64,000 bases of DNA, taken from assembly GCA_033557465.1 (NCBI GenBank), contig CM066033.1, positions 383,601,289-383,665,288 of the forward strand, in the 5' to 3' direction. The stretch is from Ichthyophis bannanicus. Lineage: Eukaryota; Chordata; Amphibia; Gymnophiona; Ichthyophiidae. Positions 30,229 through 40,691 of the stretch are shown here, in pieces; positions within the stretch are counted from its first letter, which is position 1, and every line of letters starts with the position of its first letter. The notes under the pieces are model-generated. The model did not search any database. It worked only from the letters and a program-made list of their open reading frames with translations, and had not been told where the DNA came from. The translations under genes and the position numbers were made by a program.

Positions 30229-31352
30229 TGTCACGCCACCACCACTCGCCTCTAGGTTAGAGGGGCGTGGATTATTGAAGGAACTTTCTGCTGTATGCTT
30301 TTTCAGCTTTTTTAAAACTATTTCCCTGCAATGCCCTCTGGGAAATGTAGTCCTTATTCAGCTGTATGAGTGCACCATGCAGAAAGCTGTAGTCAGGCTC
30401 AAGTAGGTAAGGCAAATGACAGAAATTTTATTTTTATATACACAATGGTTCGATCATACCACACATAAGATTGTTGGTTCAGGACTCTTGGAAGCAAAAA
30501 TTGTCCAAAACATATCCAACCACAAAATGCAGTTTTAAAGATTCTCTCTATTGCAGGATACACAGTCTTTACCAGCAAGCCTAATTGTACTCCCTTCTTA
30601 GCTTTGCTGGCTAAAGCACCAAACAAAAATCACATTTAAAGTCTGTGGTAAACTTCTCCTGTATAAACACATGGGGCTCTCAGCCACCCTGCTTGTGGAA
30701 TAAAGGTACCTTTTTTCTTGGAAGACCTTCTTTCAGGACTGGCTTGCTTTCTCTACGTTCCCCAGGTTTATAGCTTGGCACAAGGAACAGTCCTTGGGAG
30801 TGTCCTCCTCAATCAGCTTCACCTCGGGCTCTCCCAGCTGCATAGGCTCTGACTCCCCGTCCTGCTCAGCTAACAGCCTCCCGGGGGATTTTGGAGTCTC
30901 TCTTGTTCCTGGCTCCAAACTCTCCTGCAGCCGTGCTACATGCCAAATAGCACTCTCTCCAGCTGGAAGGTCCGTTCCTCTGCTCTGCTCTGCTCAGCCT
31001 GGCTGCCTGCTTCTCCTCTCCTCCTTTCTCTTTTTACTAAATCATACTCTGCTCTGGGTTTATACTTCCAGGGCTCTAGCTCCAACCCCACTCTACTCAG
31101 GTGACGGCAATCAGCCTGACTCTGGGCACCTGAGTGCTTGAAGCATTCACTGCCTAAAGGGTTCTGAGCCTTGTATCCTCTCCCCTTCATTCCACTAGGG
31201 GGAGCCTGAAATGTTTTCCACGTGGAATTTTTCTGATCCCTGGAGGTGTTTATGGCTTTCCTACCCTGTCTTGGTAAAAGGGGGCCCTTTACTAGGGTGA
31301 ATTCCCTGTCTCTTTGTCCTCCCCTGGACTCTGGATAGGCCTTCTTGCCACA
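30229..31352 (-). repeat. Solo LTR with 4-bp target duplication
   Basis: An 1124-bp insertion that begins TG and ends CA, flanked by CCCT at 30225-30228 and 31353-31356. Removing it and one CCCT restores an ungapped match to the recombinase gene of the minus-strand DIRS-I at 47690. TG...CA ends and a 4-bp duplication fit a retroviral LTR left after LTR-LTR recombination. The minus orientation is preferred because TATATAAAAATAAAA lies there at 30430-30445. It does not obviously match the LTR at 6068. Confidence 0.82.
30329..30353 (-). promoter_or_regulatory. ZNF143/STAF-like motif inside the solo LTR
   Basis: The minus strand reads GGACTACATTTCCCAGAGGG followed by CATTG. The known ZNF143 site has an ACTACAA part joined to TTCCCAGAATGC; the likeness is strong in the first 15 bases and weaker after. 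Confidence 0.4.
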
Positions 31353-32550
31353 CCCTATCCCCTTTCAACCTCTCGGAAGAAGTGGAGGAGATCCTGCTGG
31401 CTTCTCGTGTCCTCAACCAGGAAAGCATATGCCTTCAAGTGGCACAGATTTTCAGTCTGGTGCGTAGAGCATGGGATGAGCCCCTTCTCCTGTCCGGTAC
31501 AGTTGATCCTGCAGTACTTTCTCCATCTCTCGCACTCTAGACTCACCATCCGTCGGTAACCCGCTTCATGAAGGGACTCCTTTTATCGAAAGGCCTGGTA
31601 CACAACCCCCTCCCCCCCCCCGGCGACTGAGTGAGATCTCAATGTTGTACTGGCACAGCTTACTTGCCAGCCTTTTCAGCCCCTGGCTGCCTGCCACCAG
31701 CGATACTTTTCATGGAATGTGGTGTTCCTGGTTGCGTTCACCTCCGCACGCAGGGTCAGCGAGCTCCAAGCCTTTGTGGCGGAGACGCCTTACTCCAGAT
31801 TCTACAAGAACAGGGTTGTGCTCTGCACACCCCCCAAATTTCTTCCAAAGGAGGTATTGCCTTTTCACCTAAACCAGGAGGTGGTACTGCCCATCTTCTT
31901 CCTCAGGCCTCACGCCAGTAGGGCGGAAACCATCCTCCACACCTTGGACTGTAAGAGGGCCCTGTCCTCCTTCATTCAACATACTGTGCCACTATAAAGC
32001 TTCTCAGCTTTTTGTCTCGTATAACCCCAGTAGACTGGGGGAAGCAGTGACCAAGCGTACGATATCTACCTGGAAGGCAGACTGTATCACCCTTGCCTAT
32101 GAGCAGGTGAGGCTTTCGCTGTATGGTTGGGTCACGGCACACCGTGTCAGCGCTATGGCAGCGTCTATGGAAAACCTGCACTCCATCCAGACAGTGGATA
32201 TCTGCCGGGCTGCCACTGGTCTTCTGTCCATACCTTCGCAGCTCATTACTGCCTGGAGAGGGAGTCCCGATGGGACAGTGCTTCGGCCGAACCATGTTCC
32301 ATAATCTTTTCAGAATCTAGATCTACCCTCCGGCCCTTCTGTGTTCAGGCTACCAGAGTGCTGGTTCCCATCAGACACATGTGTCCTACTGCAGTCTGCA
32401 CTTACAGCTCAATTCCTGCTGCTCACAGCTTCCCGAGGGGAACTGTGATTTTTCTCTATGGGCTTTCAGTAGCTTGTAGCTAGGGAGTCCCATATGTGAG
32501 GACTGATTCCTGCTGTCCCCGGAGAACACCTGTAACAGGTGAGTAACTAC

Positions 32551-33306
32551 ACTTTATTTTCATGCTGGTAACAGCATCTATAATGATATGTCTTTCTTTT
32601 CCACGTGATTTGTGTTGCTAACTGCAGCATGAACGATTGAGGCTATGGGGGAATATTCCGTTTTGGGGGATTCTCTTACTACCCCTTCTGTAATCCTCAT
32701 TTTTGCCTCACCTTATCTTGTATCAGGTTGCAGGAACGCAAAGCTTTATGCTATCAGCTAGATTTACTAAAGCTTGCTAGCGAGTTATGGGTTGTTGATA
32801 AGTGTGTCCTGTTGCAGAAAATGTGGTAAATAACATGTTGCTGTATGGTAGGGCTAGATTTTACCGAAAAGCGTGTGCTATATCTGCTGAATGATATCAC
32901 ACTGAACTGGTGGGGATCTATAGGCTCATGAGCCCTGCCAGCATATGCTGGCAAACTTTAGTGTGAAGTCAGTTGGTAGAAGAGGTGGGTATGACATCAA
33001 GCACTGCTTTCCTCCTATGAGCTTGAGGCTGAGAATAATGGAGTAACAGGAACATATTGCCCAACCTAAAAGTTAGAAGTTAGTATGTTTTGGAATCAAA
33101 TCTAGATATTGCCCTGGGCTGTAGCAAAGGCTTGTGCTCACTGCTTAACAGCATTTAGGATTTAAAAAAAAAAAAAAAAAGCTTTTCAAGAAAGGGCATG
33201 TTTTGGTCTTGTGGGAACCAGGATCTGCAAAGTATATTTGCGAGTTGGAGCTTACCCCAGGTTTAAGACTTTTTTTTAATTTCTTTGTTTAAGAATTTGG
33301 GATTAT
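32551..33306. other. Unassigned stretch with A run
   Basis: No coding or known repeat was recognised. An A run lies at 33163-33180. Host intergenic DNA is likely. Confidence 0.4.
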
Positions 33307-34115
33307 TAAGAACATAAGATATGCCATACTGGGTCAGACCAAGGTCCATCAAGCCCAGTATCCTGTTTCCAACAGTGGCCAATCTAGGTCATACGTACCT
33401 AGCAGTTTCCCCAAAAGACACAGGTTCCACAATGCTTGTAATGGGTCAAGCATTGATATCCTGGGTCCCTTCTTAATAATGGTTTATGGATTTTTCCTCC
33501 AGGAACTTGTCCAAACCTTTTTTAAATCCAGCTACACTAACAGCCTTTACTACATCCTCCGGTAACAAATTCCAGAGTTTGATTACACATTGAGTGAAAA
33601 AATATTTTCTTTTATTAGTCTTAAATAGTTTACCCTGTAGCTTCATTACATGTCCCCTAGTCTTTCTATATTCTGATAACGTAAACAATCGATCTACGTT
33701 TACCCGTTCCACTCCGTTCATTAATTTATAGACTTCTATCATATCTCCCCTCAGCCGTCTCTTTTCCAGGTTAAAGAGCCCTAACCTTTTTAGCCTTTCT
33801 TCATAGGAGTATCCTTCCATCCCCTTTACCATTTTGGTGGCTCTTCTCTGAACCTTTTCTAATAACGCTATATCCTTTTTTAAGATACGGCGACCAGAAT
33901 TGCACACAATATTCAAGGTGCGGTCTCACCATGGAACGATATAGAGGCATTATAATATCTTTTGTTTTATTTTCCATTCCTTTCCTTATGATACCTAGCA
34001 TTCTATTTGCTCTCTTGGCCGCCGCTGCACACTGGGCCGAGGGTTTTAACATGTTATCCACAATGACGCCTAAATCTTTTTCCTGTGTGGTGGTTCCTAA
34101 AGTGGAACCTTGCCA
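33307..34115 (-). mobile_element. CR1 3' fragment, 5'-truncated
   Basis: It has the same 3' end as the other CR1 copies and two open pieces of the ORF2 tail (33916-33473 and 34061-33801), offset by a one-base T insertion near 33880. It is close in sequence to the copy at 7585. Its truncation point lies within about 15 bases of that in the copies at 21585 and 51640. Confidence 0.9.
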
Positions 34116-34289
34116 CCAACTGACGTGTTCTTAAGTCTTCATATTTAGCAGAAAGTGAAAACAGTCTCTCTTAAAAAAAAAAAAAAAAAATCAAAAACAG
34201 TATGAGTGTCACTGAAGTACACAACATCTAGGAGAATTCTCCTAAATATGCTTGTGCAGAAGAGGAACAATAGCATAGTTCCTGCAAGA
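34116..34289. other. Unassigned, with A homopolymer
   Basis: Contains an A run of 18 at 34172-34189; otherwise nothing was recognised. It may belong to the Tc1 remnant that follows. Confidence 0.4.
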
Positions 34290-34424
34290 AGTGTGTCCTT
34301 AAATGCCTCAGTCAAAGCCTAGGCCTGAATCCAATAGAAAATCTGTGCCAAGATTTGACTGTAGTACACAAATGATCTGCAACCAGTTAAGCTTGAGCTA
34401 ATTTCCCAGAAGGAATGAGCCACA
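34290..34424 (+). pseudogene. Tc1-like transposase remnant
   Basis: The plus strand near 34318-34362 reads Leu-Gly-Leu-Asn-Pro-Ile-Glu-Asn-Leu-Cys, matching the Asp-Leu-Asn-Pro-Ile-Glu-Asn-Leu-Trp block around the last catalytic acid of Tc1/mariner transposases. The next 60 bases keep a weak likeness. Only this C-terminal scrap remains. Confidence 0.6.
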
Positions 34425-34495
34425 AGGACACCTTCCTTACTTGTCTGGACTGGTCCAGCCAGATGCGTTGTATGGCCAATCCAACCAACAGAGAA
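34425..34495. repeat. 71-bp repeat, perfect inverted match to 23672-23742
   Basis: This copy abuts the start of L1-B at about 34496. Confidence 0.85.
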
Positions 34496-34637
34496 TAAGT
34501 GCTGAGAGCGACAACGTTTGCTAAAGCCCCGACGGTCCGGTGGGATGTCGGGACCTAAACCTGCCTGATTGGATTTTGCTGCGGGACAGGGCGCCAGCGT
34601 TAAGAGATCCAAGACGGAGCCTCCATCCCCGCAGAAA

Positions 34638-35393
34638 ATGGCGTCGGCATGTGAGCTTCCCGATGCTATGCAAGAGTTGCTGGTGGAGGTGCGGGCAATA
34701 AGAGAGATTGTCTCTGCAAACAGTGAATCGCTTGCTACTATGCAAGAGGATTTGGTTAGACTTAAGAATGGCATGGAAAGTCTCAGTCTTCGGCAGGAGC
34801 AAACCGAGGCGAGAGTGATGGCGCAGGAGGAAAGACTTAAGATCGTGGATAAGCAAGCCAGGCAAATTAAACTGTTGCAGAAAGAGTTGGAGGACAACAA
34901 CAATCGGTCTCGTCGGAATAATATCAGGCTTGTAGGGGTCCCTGAGGGGGCTGAAGGGAAGGATGTTTTTGGTTTTCTGCATAAATTGATTACTACAACG
35001 CTACAGATTGCCTTCGACATGCCTTTTGAATTGGAGAGAGCGCATCGGGTGCCCTCACAGCCTTTGGTGGGGAGTAGAAGGCCTCGTCCGATAATTTTCA
35101 AAGTTTTGAGGCACCAGCAAGTACTCAGAATTATGGAGGTGGCTCGCTCTAGGGCGCCAGTTGAGTTTGAGGGGCACAGATTGATGTTCTTTCCTGATTT
35201 TGCAAAAAGCACTGTGGAGAAGAGGAAGAGGTTCTTGGAGCTGCGGCCTCGTCTGAAGAGGCTTCAGGCGAGATTTGGTTTGCTTCACCCTACAATGATG
35301 AGAATAACGCTACACAACACTACAAGGACTTTTGAAGAGCCCGAGTTGCTATCTGCGTATGTCGATGAGAAGGAGCAGGAATTAATGCGCTGA
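34638..35393 (+). CDS. L1-B ORF1 protein (open)
   Basis: About 251 residues from an ATG in good context (AAAATGG) at 34638; the frame is open 23 codons further upstream but without an ATG. Residues 20-95 form a coiled coil. Next comes the RRM start, Asn-Arg-Ser-Arg-Arg-Asn-Asn-Ile-Arg-Leu-Val-Gly-Val-Pro-Glu, around residue 100, then a C-terminal domain with Glu-Arg-Ala-His-Arg-Val and Pro-Arg-Pro-Ile-Ile. This is the RNA-binding trimer protein of L1-type LINEs. It is the only complete ORF1 in the window. Confidence 0.9.
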   Translation: MASACELPDAMQELLVEVRAIREIVSANSESLATMQEDLVRLKNGMESLSLRQEQTEARVMAQEERLKIVDKQARQIKLLQKELEDNNNRSRRNNIRLVGVPEGAEGKDVFGFLHKLITTTLQIAFDMPFELERAHRVPSQPLVGSRRPRPIIFKVLRHQQVLRIMEVARSRAPVEFEGHRLMFFPDFAKSTVEKRKRFLELRPRLKRLQARFGLLHPTMMRITLHNTTRTFEEPELLSAYVDEKEQELMR

Positions 35394-35821
35394 ATGCTGA
35401 TGTTGGAGATCTTTCTCGGTGCTGTTTGTGGACTCATAAATTAGTGTCTGATGTTTGCAACGAACTTCTATCTGCTTGAGCAGGAAGCATGCTTTTCGTG
35501 GTGTGTGGATTGAGGATATGCACAATTGCTGGGGAGTTTGTTATATTCGTGCCTTGGTGGTTGGGCCCCTCTGTACCTACTTTGCTTAACCTGGGTTCAC
35601 CCGGTGGGATGTTAGGTCTTCTCCTTCCCTTGGGGCCCTATAGATGTTGTTTGGTGTGGGAAGATTGCTGAGGGTTTTGTGCTGTTTACTGTAAAAGGCT
35701 GGGAGTAGGGCAAAGAGGACAGGTGAAATGGGAGTGGGCTATGAACAGTAAGGAGCAATGTGTATTTTGGCTGTTAACAACTTGGCTGAGAGACTTAGGG
35801 ATTTGTGGGAAGGGGTAAGAT

Positions 35822-36566
35822 ATGGCGCCTATTAAAATATTATCTCTAAATGTCAAGGGCATAAACAGTCCCATAAAGCCGAAGAAAATCATTTTATACG
35901 GCAAACAGGAAAAAGCTGATATTTTGATGCTGCAGGAGACCCATCTTAACGAGAAGGAATCAACAAAGTTGAATCTAAAGCCTTTTAAGTTGTTAGCCTT
36001 CTCGGCAGTGAGGAATAAGCATAACGGTGTCGCCATCTTGGTCCGTAAGTCTCTCAACCTTACTGCACATAGCATTAAAGTGGATTTGGAGGGTAGATGG
36101 GTCAAAGTTGGGGTTAGGGTTGGGGCTTTAGATTTAGTTTTAATGAATGTTTATGCCCCTAATAGGGACTGCCCGGATTTCTTCCGGTTATTGGCGGAGG
36201 AAATGCAGGTGGAGCCTTCCATGTTGAAAGTATTGGGTGGCGATTTGAATTTAGTGATAGATGCCCTGGTTGATAGGAAACCACCTAAGTCGTTGGGGCC
36301 TACCAAAGCGCAGAGGGTGTTGTTGTCTATGATGGAGGAGATGGGGTTGGTGGATACCTGGCGAATGCTGCACCCGGAAGATTTGGATTTTACCTTTTTT
36401 TCGCCCCCCCCTCCCCCATCAATCTCTGTCGCGAATTGATTACATTTTGATTTCTAAGAGTTTGACTCCAAAGTTGATTGCGGCAGAGATTCATGCGACA
36501 CACCTCTCGGATCATGCTGCGGTTTCGTTGGTGTTGCAGGATGATGCGTTGAGTCCCTCAATTAGT
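35822..36566 (+). pseudogene. L1-B ORF2, endonuclease part
   Basis: It starts at ATG 35822. Visible endonuclease motifs are Leu-Asn-Val-Lys-Gly, Gln-Glu-Thr-His, Asn-Val-Tyr-Ala-Pro-Asn and Gly-Gly-Asp-Leu-Asn (Leu for the usual Phe). Near 36406 a C-rich run shifts the frame; in the next frame follow Arg-Ile-Asp-Tyr-Ile-Leu-Ile and Ser-Asp-His-Ala-Ala. The gene is then cut by the L2 at 36567. The order matches L1-A residues 1-240. Confidence 0.88.
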
Positions 36567-36823
36567 ATTTATTTATTTATTTATTATTTATTTATTACAA
36601 TATTTTATATACCGCGCTATTTGGCATCAGCGCGGTTTACATGGAACAAAATAACCAGAACAAACTATTCTGAGTTTACAGAGAACAGGTATACAAACTT
36701 GGGTAACATGGGGAACTATATACAAAAATTATTTACATACAGTCGTTATGGTAATGACAATGGACACTGATCATGATATCACACTGAGAAAGTTGATAGG
36801 ATTGACTGATAATTATGGTGTAG

Positions 36824-39800
36824 CTACTTTGTTGGTGGGATTTGGCTTGGTGTATTGCTGGGTGGATAGTATTTGAGGAACAGGTGATATTTGAGTGCTT
36901 TCCTGAACTGGGTTAGGTCAGTAATTGCGCGTATGTCTGATGGGAGTGCGTTCCAGCATCTCGGGGCGCAAAATCTAAATGCCCTGTTTGCCGTTGTCTG
37001 GGTGCATTTTGTTAACGCTTTCGGGATTATTAGTGTGTGTGTTGCTGTCGGTCTTCTGGATCTGTTAGGTGGAGTGACGTGAATGAGCTCCGTTAGTGAG
37101 GAGGATGAGAGACCATTGATAGCCTTGAAGGTAAGCAGTAAGGTCTTGAAAACGAGTCTTGCATGAATGGGGAGCCAGTGGAGCTGCTTAAGGATGGGGG
37201 TCACGTGCTCGTTTTTGGAGGCTCCCTGAAGGACCCTCGCTGCAGCATTCATGGCGAGTTGTAGGGGGTTAATGGTAGACTGTGGGAGGCCTTGTAGGAT
37301 GGCGTTGGCATAGTCAAAATGCGGTAGAATTAATGCCTGGTATACTGTTCTGAAGTCTTCTGGATCTAGTAAGGAGCGCAGATGCCTGAGAGATTGGATC
37401 TTGAAATAGACTGCTCTTACTATGTTACCTATGTGAGCCTTCATATCAAGGCGCTGATGCAACGTAACCCCCAGGTATCGAATTGTAAGTTTTGTTTGAA
37501 GTTCTGCATCTTTCACTCTTATATGGGGTGGCGGGGTGAAATTGTGGTCTTTTGTGATGAATAGTACCTCCGTCTTCTTATGTTGAATACGGAGGTTTTG
37601 GGATTGGAGCCATTCAGAAACTGCGTCGAAACATTCTGTCAGAGGGGAGAGGTTCAAATGCTCTGTAGAGAAAGGCATGTAGAGTAGGATATCATCTGCA
37701 TATATCAGGCAGTCAACGTTGAAGGATCTGATGATATTACAGATGGGCTGCATGTATATGTTGAAAAAGAGTGATGATAGGGAGGAACCTTGCGGGACTC
37801 CCTGGCTTTGGTGGAAAGGTTCTAATGCTGCTGCTCCGGATTTTACTTGTTGCCATCTACCAGCAAGATATGATCTACACCAATCCAGAGCCTTGCCGCA
37901 GATGCCCTTCTCTTTTAGTCGTTCCAGGAGAAGGTTGTGATTTACTGAATCGAAAGCTGCGGCAATGTCTAGGAAGACAAGAACAAACCCTTGACGGATG
38001 TTGTCGATACCTGTGATTATATTGCTGAAGAGGGTAGTAAGGAGGGTTTCTACACCATGAGACTCCCTGAATCCATGTTGGCAATGGTCTAGTGGGGCAG
38101 CGGAGTCTATGTGATCTTGTATTTGTCTCTGTACCTCTTTCTCTATTTTCTTAGCTAGGAGAGGTATGCTGGCTATAGGTCTATATGAGTCAGCCTTTTG
38201 GGGGTTTAGCTTGGTGTTTTTTAAAAAGAGGTCTGATTGAAGTTTGTTTGAGGGCTGTAGGGAATAGACCAGTTGTGAAAGATAGGTTCATAAGTCTTGT
38301 TATGAAGGGACTGAACTCATTGCGTAGCTCCTTTATCCAGAAGGCTGGGCAGGGGTCGGTTTGTGCTGTGGTGGTGTTGAGAGACGTGATAGTGTCCTTG
38401 ACGTGTTTCCTGGATGGCGTGGAGAACATAGACAAGGAGATTGGGCAGGTTGACTCTTGTGGAGTGACCTCTGAGACCTTATCTGTTTGGAGAAGCTTAG
38501 ACTGAAGGTAGTCGGCGACGTTTTGTGGGTGAATCTCATCTTTCTGTTCTGGGGATGGTTCCTTAGATAAGGTCTTGACTAAATTGAATAGATCGCGTGG
38601 CTTGTTCAGTGATCTTTTGAGTGTGTCAGTGTGAAACTGCTTCATTTTCATTGTGATTGTATCTCGGTGGATCGCTAGGTGGAGTTTGTAGGCTGTTTGA
38701 TCCTCTATGGAGTGCGATCGGCGCCAGCGTTTTTCAAGCCTCCGTAATTGTGTGAGAGAAGACCGCAGCTCAGGGGAGTACCATGGTGCAGACTTTCTTT
38801 TTCTTGGGATGTTGTTAAGATTAGGACGTTGTGCGATAGCGCTGAGGTTACTATTCCAGGCAGAGATCAGATTTTCGAGGTTGAGTGTTGTATCGTTGAG
38901 GAGTGGGCAGGCCTCTGAAAGATCGGAAACTACGTGCTGAAGTTCTTGCGGAGCTGCTCAGCCTTGTGTTGTCTTTCGATTGTTTGCTTTGGATGGGTAT
39001 CTGGAAGTTGATTAGCTTGTGGTCCGACCAAGGTACAGAGGTAACCGACTTCACTAGGTCATGAATTGGATCTGGGACTGACAATGGGGCGAACACCAGG
39101 TCTAGAATGTTTCCCTTTAGATGTGTGGGTTCCTCAATTATTTGTTTGTATCCTAGATCTTTGATAGCTTCCAGGAGGGCGGATGCCTGATTGTGTTGCA
39201 GAGAAGGGAGATTGAAATCTCCTAATATCCAATTTGGTGTGGTAGGGTTGTGGGTATTGGCAGCTAGGTCTAATATAGTTGGGAGATTGTCAGGGGAGGA
39301 TGAAGGGGCTCTGTATAACAGAATGATGGAGCACAACTTGTTTGCAATGGTTACTGTGTCCAAGTTATTGGTGCTAGTGGAGTCAATCGTATGGAAATGG
39401 AGGTCCGCCTTGGTGAGTATGAGCTCTCCACCTCCTCTCTTATTTTCCCTGTGCTGTATATGTATGGAGAAGTTGGGGGGAAGGAGTTGGCTGAGGATGA
39501 CGTTGTCCTCACGTGATAGCCAAGTTTCTGTGATCATGAGTATGTTGAGATCATGGGAGTATATGATGTCTGAGATGACTGGCCATTTCTTACGGATTGA
39601 GCGTGCATTTATGAGGGCACATTTTAGGCTTGTTGGAGGGGGGGTTTCTTCTTGCTTGGATTTCTTAGAGTGTTGGAGTGCAATGTGTAGCAGGTGGGAG
39701 TGGCGGGTTTGGGCTTCCCCTTTTGGGTAGTGAAAGGATGCCCCTGATCCTCTTCTCCCCTGATTCTGTAGGATAGGAATCTGATTGGGTATGGGAGATA

Positions 39801-39891
39801 GGGCAAAAGCGTTACCGAGCCATCCTGTGAGAAGGAGGTAACAGCTGATTAAGGCAAGGCGGAGGAGGGCCATTTTGAAAACTTTTATCAT
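36824..39891 (-). pseudogene. L2 ORF2: endonuclease and reverse transcriptase, two frameshifts
   Basis: From ATG 39891 the protein starts with about 30 mostly hydrophobic residues, then an endonuclease with Ile-Asn-Ala-Arg-Ser, Ile-Thr-Glu-Thr-Trp-Leu, Ile-Leu-Gly-Asp-Phe-Asn and Trp-Ser-Asp-His-Lys. A frame shift lies near 38950. The linker (38950-38190) follows, with a second shift near 38215 in an A run. RT is then open from about 38228 to 36824, with Gln-His-Gly-Phe-Arg, Asp-Ile-Ala-Ala-Ala-Phe-Asp, Gly-Val-Pro-Gln-Gly-Ser and Tyr-Ala-Asp-Asp; the end has His-Trp-Leu-Pro-Ile. All catalytic motifs that I can place are present. It is a near-intact LINE protein. Confidence 0.9.
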
Positions 39892-40691
39892 GTGTAATAG
39901 AGTGAAACGTATGTGCAGATCAACTGTTACAAGAGGCTATTACAGCAATTACAGTAGGCTGACAAAAGCGCTGCTTCGATTGGCAGGATAGTGCAGAAGA
40001 TATTTCACTATTTGCTAAACAGTCATGTAAGAGTCATGAGTGGGTTATATAACTGGTAACAGACACAAAACACAGATGTTTGTTTTGATAAACATACAAG
40101 TATATGACATGGGTATGAAATCCGTAGGAATGCAAGAAAACAGGCATGCATCTATATCAAGTAGAAGAAGGAAAGCAGGCATCGAGCAGTTAACAGGTAT
40201 TCAACAGATAAATTTGATCTACTGGATGGACTAACATGCAATGCGGTTATAACATTTAGCTAGGTGACTAGTCTGAGTCATAGGTTACTATAGCCACGCT
40301 GGGCTGGGTCTTAATTATGGGCATCGAATGGGTTAACGCTCTAGCGGTACCTGCTTTGCTTGTCGGGGATTGTGGCAATTCTTGAGACTGACGTTCATTA
40401 ATTCCAGTTCAGCATGATTGGGTTCAGATTCCGTTTATGGGTCCACGCCTAAGGGCCACGCCAAAGGGCCCTCTGGCGAGGCCCTCAGGCGTGGGCCTGC
40501 CAGGCGTGGGCGCGCCCGATGGTGCTTCGCTTTCAAAGGGCAGGTTTGAGCCCCCATTGGGCCGCCGACAAGATGGCTGTTCCCGCCTCCGCCGGTGATG
40601 AAAGCTCGATCCCTGGAGGGGGAGAGCAGCTGGAGCTGGCTGGAGAGCGTCTCTGTCCTTGCGCCCGATGGCACTTCGCTTTCAAAGGGCA
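39892..40691 (-). promoter_or_regulatory. L2 5' region with 31-bp direct repeats
   Basis: GC-rich at the outer end. A 31-bp unit starting GCGCCCGATGG occurs at 40512 and again at 40661 (spacing 149), and a hairpin-prone stretch with agggccacgcc/ggcgtgggcc lies at 40450-40505. This may be the internal promoter with two partial monomers. No ORF1 was seen. Confidence 0.6.

Larger units (their letters stand above)
29895..32304 (+). pseudogene. DIRS-I copy 2 tyrosine recombinase, split by a solo LTR
   Basis: The N-terminal link at 29900-30228 includes Leu-Ile-Ala-Pro-Arg. The LTR then intervenes, and the gene resumes at 31357 with the core-binding region (Glu-Glu-Val-Glu-Glu-Ile-Leu-Leu-Ala). The catalytic part shows Ser-Ala-Arg-Arg-Val-Ser-Glu-Leu near 31750 (first Arg), Thr-Ala-His-Arg-Val-Ser near 32140, where His-x-x-Arg is expected but Ser replaces Arg, and Ala-Ala-His-Tyr-Cys-Leu near 32245 (the Tyr nucleophile). 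It would join circular DIRS DNA to the target. It is dead. Confidence 0.8.
26064..32550 (+). mobile_element. DIRS-I copy 2, long, with solo LTR inside
   Basis: The left inverted end lies at 26064-26230. Gag, RT, RNase H and tyrosine recombinase follow in order, and at 32490-32550 one copy of the terminal motif closes it. Minus the 1.1 kb LTR and its duplication it is about 5.4 kb, near the DIRS-II length. Unlike the copies at 25.4 and 46.3 kb it has only one terminal motif at the right, so part of the right end is missing. Frames are broken many times. Confidence 0.85.
36568..40691 (-). mobile_element. L2 LINE, full length, inserted in L1-B
   Basis: The 3' end is an (AATA)n tail at 36568-36600 after TATATAAAATATTG. 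The 5' end lies at 40691, next to the restored L1-B reading. TAGTA is present on both sides (36563-36567 and 40692-40696), a likely short target duplication. It carries endonuclease and RT in one near-continuous coding region of about 1020 codons and an 800-base 5' region. Its length, tail and RT type fit L2. Confidence 0.9.

Noticed and set aside
34319..35212. 297-codon minus-strand frame over L1-B ORF1
   Set aside because: Long, but antisense to a motif-bearing ORF1 and crossing its 5' boundary; no domain recognised.
39191..39730. 179-codon plus-strand frame inside the L2
   Set aside because: Antisense to the L2 endonuclease, whose motifs are clear.
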